NCBI RefSeq assembly: GCF_047824785.1
Contig: NZ_CP181167.1
Location: forward strand, 1,922,001-1,986,000
Source of the DNA: Nitrobacter sp039808345
GTDB taxonomy: Bacteria > Pseudomonadota > Alphaproteobacteria > Rhizobiales > Xanthobacteraceae
Length of the DNA: 64,000 bases
Direction of reading: 5' to 3'
The notes below the pieces were generated by a model, which did not search any database, had not been told where the DNA came from, and was given only the letters and a program-made list of their open reading frames with translations. The translations under genes were made by a program, and so were the position numbers. Below, piece by piece: positions 59,283 to 64,000 of the stretch. How positions within the stretch are numbered: position 1 is the stretch's first letter; each line of letters starts with the position of its first letter.

Positions 59283-60605
59283 TCAGTTCTTCTCGATGCG
59301 GATGACCTGCGGGCGGCCGGTGATGACCTTGTCGGCCCTCACGGCATGGAGCGCGCGATGCACCGCGTCCTCGCTGGTCGCATAGGTGATCAGCAGTACC
59401 GGAACCGGCGACGTCGGAGTGTCGGATTCGTCGGTATCCAGCTTGCCGTTGGGATGACGCTGGACGATCGATTCAATTGAAATCTTCTGTTCGGCAAGCC
59501 GCGTGGCGATGGTCGCGGCGGTGCCGGCGAAATCGCGCGCCATCAGGCGGATGTAATATCCGCCCTCGTGGCGCTCCATCGGCGCTTTCTTCGTCTCGTG
59601 CAGCTTCGCCGAGGGCCGGCCGAACGGCAAAGCGCGGGTGCCGGACGCGACATCGGCGATATCCGCGACCACGGCGGACGCGGTCGCGGCTCCGCCGGCG
59701 CCGGGACCGACAAGCGTGATCGGAGCGATGCCATCGCCATCGATGGTCACCGCGTTGGTGACCCCCATGACCTGTGCGATCGACGATGTCTTCGGCACCA
59801 TGGTCGGATGCACCCGCTGCTCGATGCCTTTCGAGGTCCGCACCGCGACCCCCAGCAGCTTGACCCGGTAGCCGAGTTCTTCCGCCGCGCGAAGATCCTC
59901 CGGCGCGATCGAGGAAATGCCTTCGACATAGACCGCGCTCTGCGCAATGCGCGTGCCGAAGGCCAGGCTCGCCAGGATCGACAGCTTCTGCGCGGTGTCG
60001 TGACCGTCAACATCGAACGACGGATCGGCTTCCGCATAGCCCAGGCGCTGGGCGTCCTTCAGGCATTCGGCGAACGACAGGCCCTCCCGTTCCATTCGCG
60101 TCAGGATGTAATTGCAGGTGCCGTTGAGAATGCCGTAGACGCGATTGATCGCCGTGCCCGCAAGCCCTTCGCGCAGCGTCTTGATGACGGGAATGGCGGC
60201 GCCGACCGCCGCTTCGTAATTCAATGCGCCGCCGTGCTGCTCGGCGAGAGAAGCCAGTCGCAGGCCGTGCTTGGCGATCAGCGCCTTGTTGGCCGTCACC
60301 ACCGACTTGCCGGATTTCAGGGCCGCCTCGATCGCCGATCGCGCCGGATCGTCCGAACCCCCCATCAGTTCGACGAAGCAGTCGATGCCGGGATCGTTCG
60401 CCAGCGCCAGCGCGTCCCTGGCCCATGCGATGTCGGTCAAGTCGACGTCGCGCTTCTTGGCTTTCGATCGCGCGGCCACGGCGACGACACGAACGCCGCG
60501 TCCGCAGCGCGCTGATAGCGCGCCTCTTTGCTGCTCGATCAGGCGAACGACAGCGGAGCCGACAGTTCCGAGTCCCGCGATGCCCACTTTCAGTGGTGCG
60601 ACCAT
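59283..60605 (-). CDS. hom: Homoserine dehydrogenase
   Basis: Reduces aspartate semialdehyde to homoserine for threonine and methionine. 440 residues from ATG 60605 (MVAPLKVGIAGLGTVGSAV, Rossmann GLGTVG). Catalytic segment: GILNGTCNYILTRM and ADPSFDVDGHDTAQKLSILA. The C-terminal ACT domain (about 350-435, GYYIRLMARDFAGTAATIATRL) implies threonine feedback control. It lies between alaC and glpX on the same strand. Confidence 0.96.
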   Translation of the reverse strand: MVAPLKVGIAGLGTVGSAVVRLIEQQRGALSARCGRGVRVVAVAARSKAKKRDVDLTDIAWARDALALANDPGIDCFVELMGGSDDPARSAIEAALKSGKSVVTANKALIAKHGLRLASLAEQHGGALNYEAAVGAAIPVIKTLREGLAGTAINRVYGILNGTCNYILTRMEREGLSFAECLKDAQRLGYAEADPSFDVDGHDTAQKLSILASLAFGTRIAQSAVYVEGISSIAPEDLRAAEELGYRVKLLGVAVRTSKGIEQRVHPTMVPKTSSIAQVMGVTNAVTIDGDGIAPITLVGPGAGGAATASAVVADIADVASGTRALPFGRPSAKLHETKKAPMERHEGGYYIRLMARDFAGTAATIATRLAEQKISIESIVQRHPNGKLDTDESDTPTSPVPVLLITYATSEDAVHRALHAVRADKVITGRPQVIRIEKN

Positions 60606-60657
60606 AACAAAACCTGCTGGAAACCGGTGTGCGAGGCACACGACCCGAGCGGAAGAA

Positions 60658-60680
60658 GACCGGGAAGGTGTTTTCCGGTC
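60658..60680 (-). terminator. Stem-loop between alaC and hom
   Basis: GACCGGGAA...TTTTCCGGTC forms an 8-9 bp stem in the 81-nt gap. It could attenuate read-through from alaC into hom; there is no distinct U-run. Confidence 0.35.
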
Positions 60681-60686
60681 CGGCGC

Positions 60687-61904
60687 CTACCGCCGGTTGG
60701 CGAGAGGAACCACGTTGTGCAACGTTTCAATGCCGCTTTCAAGGAAGTGGCGAACGCCGCGGGCGGCCTGGCGAATTCTCTGCTCGTTTTCCACCATGGC
60801 GATGCGGACATAGCCTTCGCCGTGCTCGCCGAAACCGACGCCGGGCGAGACCACGACGCCCGATTTCTCGACCATCAGGGTTGAGAACTGCATGCTCCCG
60901 AGATCGCGGAAGCGTTCGGGCAGCGGCGCCCATGCGAACATCGAGGCCTGCGGCGGCGGGATCACCCATCCGGCGCGGCCGAACGATTCAACCAGCGTAT
61001 CACGGCGCTTGCGATAGGTTTCGCGCATCTCCCGGATGCAGGCGTCGGGGCCGTTCAGCGCCGCCGTGGCCGCCACCTGCACGGGCGTGAAGGCTCCATA
61101 ATCGAGGTAGGATTTGACCCGCGCCAACGCCGCGATGATGCGCTCGTTGCCGACCGCGAAACCGATGCGCCAGCCCGCCATCGAGAACGTCTTCGACATC
61201 GACGTGAACTCCACGGTGACGTCGAGCGCGCCGGGCACCTGCAGCACCGAAGGCGGCGGGTTGTCGTCGAAATAGACTTCGGAATAAGCGAGATCGGACA
61301 GGATGAAGATCTCGTGCTTCTTCGCGAACGCCACGAGATCCTTGTAGAAATCGAGGCTCGCGACCTGCGCCGTCGGATTCGACGGGTAGCAGACGATCAG
61401 CCCGATCGGCTTCGGAATGGAATGGATGATCGCACGCTCGCAGGCGGCGAAGAATTCCGGTGTCGGCGAGGACGGCACCGAGCGGATCACGCCGCCAGCC
61501 ATCAGGAAGCCGAATGCGTGAATCGGATAGCTCGGGTTTGGACAGAGGATGACGTCGCCCGGCGCGGTGATCGCCTGAGCGACGTTCGCAAAACCTTCCT
61601 TGGAGCCGAGCGTCGCCACGATCTGCGTATCGGGATTGAGCTTCACGCCGAAGCGGCGGGCATAATAGCCGGCCTGAGCCTTGCGCAGGCCGGTGATGCC
61701 GCGAGAGGCCGAATAGCGGTCGGTCTTGGGCTTGCCGAGGGTTTCCTTGAGCTTTTCGATCACATGGGGCGGCGTCGGCAGGTCCGGATTGCCCATGCCC
61801 AGGTCGATGATATCGGCTCCGGCGTTCCGGGCGGCCGCCTTGGCGCGATTGATCTGTTCGAAGACGTAAGGCGGCAGACGGCGGATGCGATAAAACTCTT
61901 CCAT
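60687..61904 (-). CDS. alaC: Class I/II aminotransferase (AlaC-like; often called LL-DAP aminotransferase)
   Basis: 405 residues. PLP-dependent fold type I: IIDLGMGNPDLPTP, CYPSNPTAQ, ILSDLAYSEVYFDDN and SMSKTFSMAGWRIGF with Schiff-base Lys238. The closest named type is the glutamate-pyruvate aminotransferase AlaC; automatic annotation in Rhizobiales often says LL-diaminopimelate aminotransferase, and sequence reading does not decide the substrate. It is the first gene of alaC-hom-glpX-recJ. A perfect hairpin lies in its leader. Confidence 0.88.
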   Translation of the reverse strand: MEEFYRIRRLPPYVFEQINRAKAAARNAGADIIDLGMGNPDLPTPPHVIEKLKETLGKPKTDRYSASRGITGLRKAQAGYYARRFGVKLNPDTQIVATLGSKEGFANVAQAITAPGDVILCPNPSYPIHAFGFLMAGGVIRSVPSSPTPEFFAACERAIIHSIPKPIGLIVCYPSNPTAQVASLDFYKDLVAFAKKHEIFILSDLAYSEVYFDDNPPPSVLQVPGALDVTVEFTSMSKTFSMAGWRIGFAVGNERIIAALARVKSYLDYGAFTPVQVAATAALNGPDACIREMRETYRKRRDTLVESFGRAGWVIPPPQASMFAWAPLPERFRDLGSMQFSTLMVEKSGVVVSPGVGFGEHGEGYVRIAMVENEQRIRQAARGVRHFLESGIETLHNVVPLANRR

Positions 61905-61928
61905 GGTCCTGGCTCCAGGCCGGATTGA

Positions 61929-61950
61929 CGAGGCGAGCGTCCTCGCCTCG
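61929..61950 (-). promoter_or_regulatory. Hairpin in the alaC leader
   Basis: A perfect 9-bp stem CGAGGCGAG / CTCGCCTCG with a 4-nt loop, 25 nt upstream of the alaC ATG. It would be in the mRNA leader if transcription starts further up; an effect on translation or attenuation is possible but unproven. Confidence 0.45.
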
Positions 61951-62137
61951 ATGAAGTCAGCGAGACTTCGGAAAACCGTGTGTATTCAATAACCTGATAT
62001 ATTCAAGCGCCGGTTTGCCAGCGTCGAGGCTTGCCGTTCGCGGGACGCAACCGTCTGCTTGAATCAGCTTCTTTTAACACGGACGCCCTGCCCTGCCATC
62101 ATGTCGCGTGCGTCAGGCGTGAGGACCGCTCGCGGGC

Positions 62138-62455
62138 TTACCGGGATTCCGGGTTCTGTGTGGCGTGAGCCTGGCGGTCGCGCGCGTCGATCAGTTCCTT
62201 TTCGACTCTCGCCTGCTCCGCGGGATCCATCGCCGCCTGATCCCTTGGAGCCGGAAGATCATGCACCGCGGGATAGGACGATACGTCACGGGACCGTTCC
62301 GGCGCATCCGACGAGGTCTCGAAATCCGAGATCGAGGTCGAGCAGCCTGTGAGCGCGAGCGACAGCAACACCGCCAATGCGGCGGTGCAGGCGGTCATGG
62401 AGGCCGCACGTCTGCGCGTCTGTCGTTCCGATACTGTCGTCACGAATGCCCACAT
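62138..62455 (-). CDS. Small lipoprotein
   Basis: From ATG 62455 (MWAFVTTVSERQTRRRAAS) 105 residues; a later ATG at 62398 is possible but lacks the basic n-region. The lipobox LALTGC places the lipidated Cys near residue 38. The mature part is short and acidic, rich in Asp, Pro and Ala (DLPAPRDQAAMDPAEQARVEKELIDARDRQA). Conserved in Bradyrhizobiaceae from memory; function unknown. Divergent from phaC. Confidence 0.75.
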   Translation of the reverse strand: MWAFVTTVSERQTRRRAASMTACTAALAVLLSLALTGCSTSISDFETSSDAPERSRDVSSYPAVHDLPAPRDQAAMDPAEQARVEKELIDARDRQAHATQNPESR

Positions 62456-62702
62456 CGTTCTGTCAAGCCTGGCCGGTATGGGGTTGCTCCACCAGACCTG
62501 ATCGCAGGCGACAACCATCCTCGCTTCCAAAACATTAAAAGCTTCGAAATCAAGGAAGCCGCGACCACTACAAGCGAGTCATCACGGCCCATATATGGCG
62601 GGATCAAGAAGTGTTGTCGCACTGCACCACATCGAATCAGGCAATGATCCCCAGATTATGTCATGATCGATGCCCCGCCATTGGAACCTGCGTGACGGAA
62701 CG

Positions 62703-64000
62703 ATGAGCAAGCTCCCAGACGCGTCTATGAGCGAGGTATCCGCCGAGGCCGGGCCGACGAACGGATTCGACTCCGACGCGTTCGCGATGAATCTCGCGAA
62801 TGCGATGGAGAACGGCGGCAGGGCGCTGGCCGCTTATCTCAAGGCTCGCGAGCAGAAGCAGTCCCCCGACAACCCGCCGACTGAGTTCGCCGAGTTGATC
62901 AAGACCGTCGGCGCGGTCTCCCAATACTGGCTGTCGGACCAGGCCCGGGCCGTCGATCTACAGGCCCGTCTCGGCAAGTCCTATCTGGAACTCTGGGGTT
63001 ACGCCGCGCGGCGCCTTGCCGGCGAGGAGGTCGAGCCCGCGATCGAACCCGATCCGCGCGACAAGCGCTTCGCCGATCCGGAATGGCGGTCGAACCTTTT
63101 GTTCAACTTCCTGATGCAGGCGTATCTGCTGACGACCAAATGGACCAACGAACTGGTGCGTGACGCCCACGGCCTCGATCCGCATATCCGCAAGAAAGCT
63201 GAGTTCTATATCACGCAGCTCACCAACGCGGCCGCGCCATCCAATTTCGTGATGACCAACCCCGAGGTGCTCCGCGAGACCTTCGCCTCCAATGCCGACA
63301 ATCTGGCGCGCGGCATGAAGATGCTGGCGGAAGACATCGAGGCTGGCCAAGGCGTGCTGCGCATCCGCCAGTCCGACTCCGCGGGTCTCGTGGTCGGCGT
63401 CAACCTGGCGACCACGCCGGGCAAGGTGATCTACCAGAACGAACTGATGCAACTGATCCAGTATTCACCGAGCACCGAAAACGTGCTGCGGACGCCGCTG
63501 CTGATCGTGCCGCCATGGATCAACAAATTCTACATTCTCGATCTCACCCCGGAGAAATCCTACATCAGGTGGTGCGTGGACCAGGGCATCACCGTGTTCG
63601 TGATCTCCTGGGTCAACCCGGACGGACATCTCGGGGAAAAGACCTTCGAGGACTACATGAAGCAAGGTCCGCTGGCCGCGATGGACGCCATCGAAAAGGC
63701 CACCGGAGAAACGAAGGTTCATACCGCGGGTTACTGTGTCGGCGGCACCCTGCTTGCCGCCACGTTGGCATGGCTTGCGAACAAGAAGCGCCGGCGCGTG
63801 AGGTCCGTGACCTTCTTCGCCGCTCAGGTGGACTTCACCCATGCCGGCGATCTGCTGTTATTCGCCGACGAGGATCAGATTTCCGCGCTCGAACGCGACA
63901 TGAAGCGGTCCGGCGTGCTGGAAGGCAGCAAGATGGCGATGACCTTCAACATGCTGCGCTCCAATGATCTGATCTGGCCCTACGTCGTCAGCAATTATCT
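62703..64000 (+). CDS. phaC: Poly(3-hydroxyalkanoate) synthase, class I (3' end beyond window)
   Basis: Polymerises 3-hydroxyacyl-CoA into PHA granules. About 432 of roughly 600 residues are visible. The N-terminal PhaC_N region has FADPEWRSNLLFNFLMQAYLL (DPEW motif). VPPWINKFYILDL and VFVISWVNPDGHLGEKTFEDY follow. The lipase-like box GYCVGG has catalytic Cys345. ATG 62703 follows CGGAACG without a strong ribosome site. The frame is open to the last base. Adjacency to alaC is typical of this group, as I recall. Confidence 0.96.
   Translation, partial: MSKLPDASMSEVSAEAGPTNGFDSDAFAMNLANAMENGGRALAAYLKAREQKQSPDNPPTEFAELIKTVGAVSQYWLSDQARAVDLQARLGKSYLELWGYAARRLAGEEVEPAIEPDPRDKRFADPEWRSNLLFNFLMQAYLLTTKWTNELVRDAHGLDPHIRKKAEFYITQLTNAAAPSNFVMTNPEVLRETFASNADNLARGMKMLAEDIEAGQGVLRIRQSDSAGLVVGVNLATTPGKVIYQNELMQLIQYSPSTENVLRTPLLIVPPWINKFYILDLTPEKSYIRWCVDQGITVFVISWVNPDGHLGEKTFEDYMKQGPLAAMDAIEKATGETKVHTAGYCVGGTLLAATLAWLANKKRRRVRSVTFFAAQVDFTHAGDLLLFADEDQISALERDMKRSGVLEGSKMAMTFNMLRSNDLIWPYVVSNY

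Overview
The window reads as chromosome of a Bradyrhizobiaceae-type alphaproteobacterium, most like Nitrobacter or a close relative. This rests on recalled similarity of the proteins (NrdJ, EF-P, PhaC, ppk-ppx, hdaA-pgsA, purM-purN, many small secreted or lipoproteins), on high GC, and on a family of short dispersed repeats with TAGAGC...GCTCTA ends that I associate with this group. No nitrite-oxidation or nitrogen-fixation genes are in the window, so the genus is inferred.

Layout. 1-6100: a B12-dependent ribonucleotide reductase with a repeat-derived in-frame insertion, an AT-rich orphan gene, a tiny membrane protein and a ROK/polyphosphate-glucokinase gene. 6200-14750: YghU-type GST, SDR, fabA (no fabB beside it), a frameshifted DUF2161 gene, CreA, L,D-transpeptidase, polysaccharide deacetylase and a RibD/DHFR-like protein. 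14750-31200: housekeeping blocks (maeB, aspS, rnd, CorC-like, ppk-ppx, pgsA-hdaA, purM-purN, csp, terC, ndk). 31460-40400: a 3-methylcrotonyl-CoA carboxylase pair, an NDUFS4-like subunit, tRNA-Pro, DUF192, a double cold-shock protein, glyoxalase I, and a 26-residue membrane peptide behind a textbook EcfG general-stress promoter.

40700-47802 is the accessory region: an intact tRNA-Glu whose last 18 bases are repeated 7 kb downstream. Between the copies lie a tRNA-Ser fragment, the tail of a kup gene, an outer-membrane transporter, a phage-type lysis cassette (GH19 endolysin plus small membrane proteins), a higBA toxin-antitoxin module bracketed by a 14-bp direct repeat, and an IS3-family element that splits a small ORF. 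No integrase is visible, so it looks like a decayed prophage or island.

47800-64000 returns to core genome: small secreted proteins (one behind a perfect FNR/FixK box), a PAP2 phosphatase, the EF-P modification set (epmA-epmB divergent from efp), a MltB-like transglycosylase, alaC-hom-glpX-recJ on the minus strand, a lipoprotein, and the start of phaC, cut by the window end.

Threaded through everything are at least a dozen copies of a mosaic intergenic repeat that often begins or ends exactly at a stop codon and supplies its TAG.
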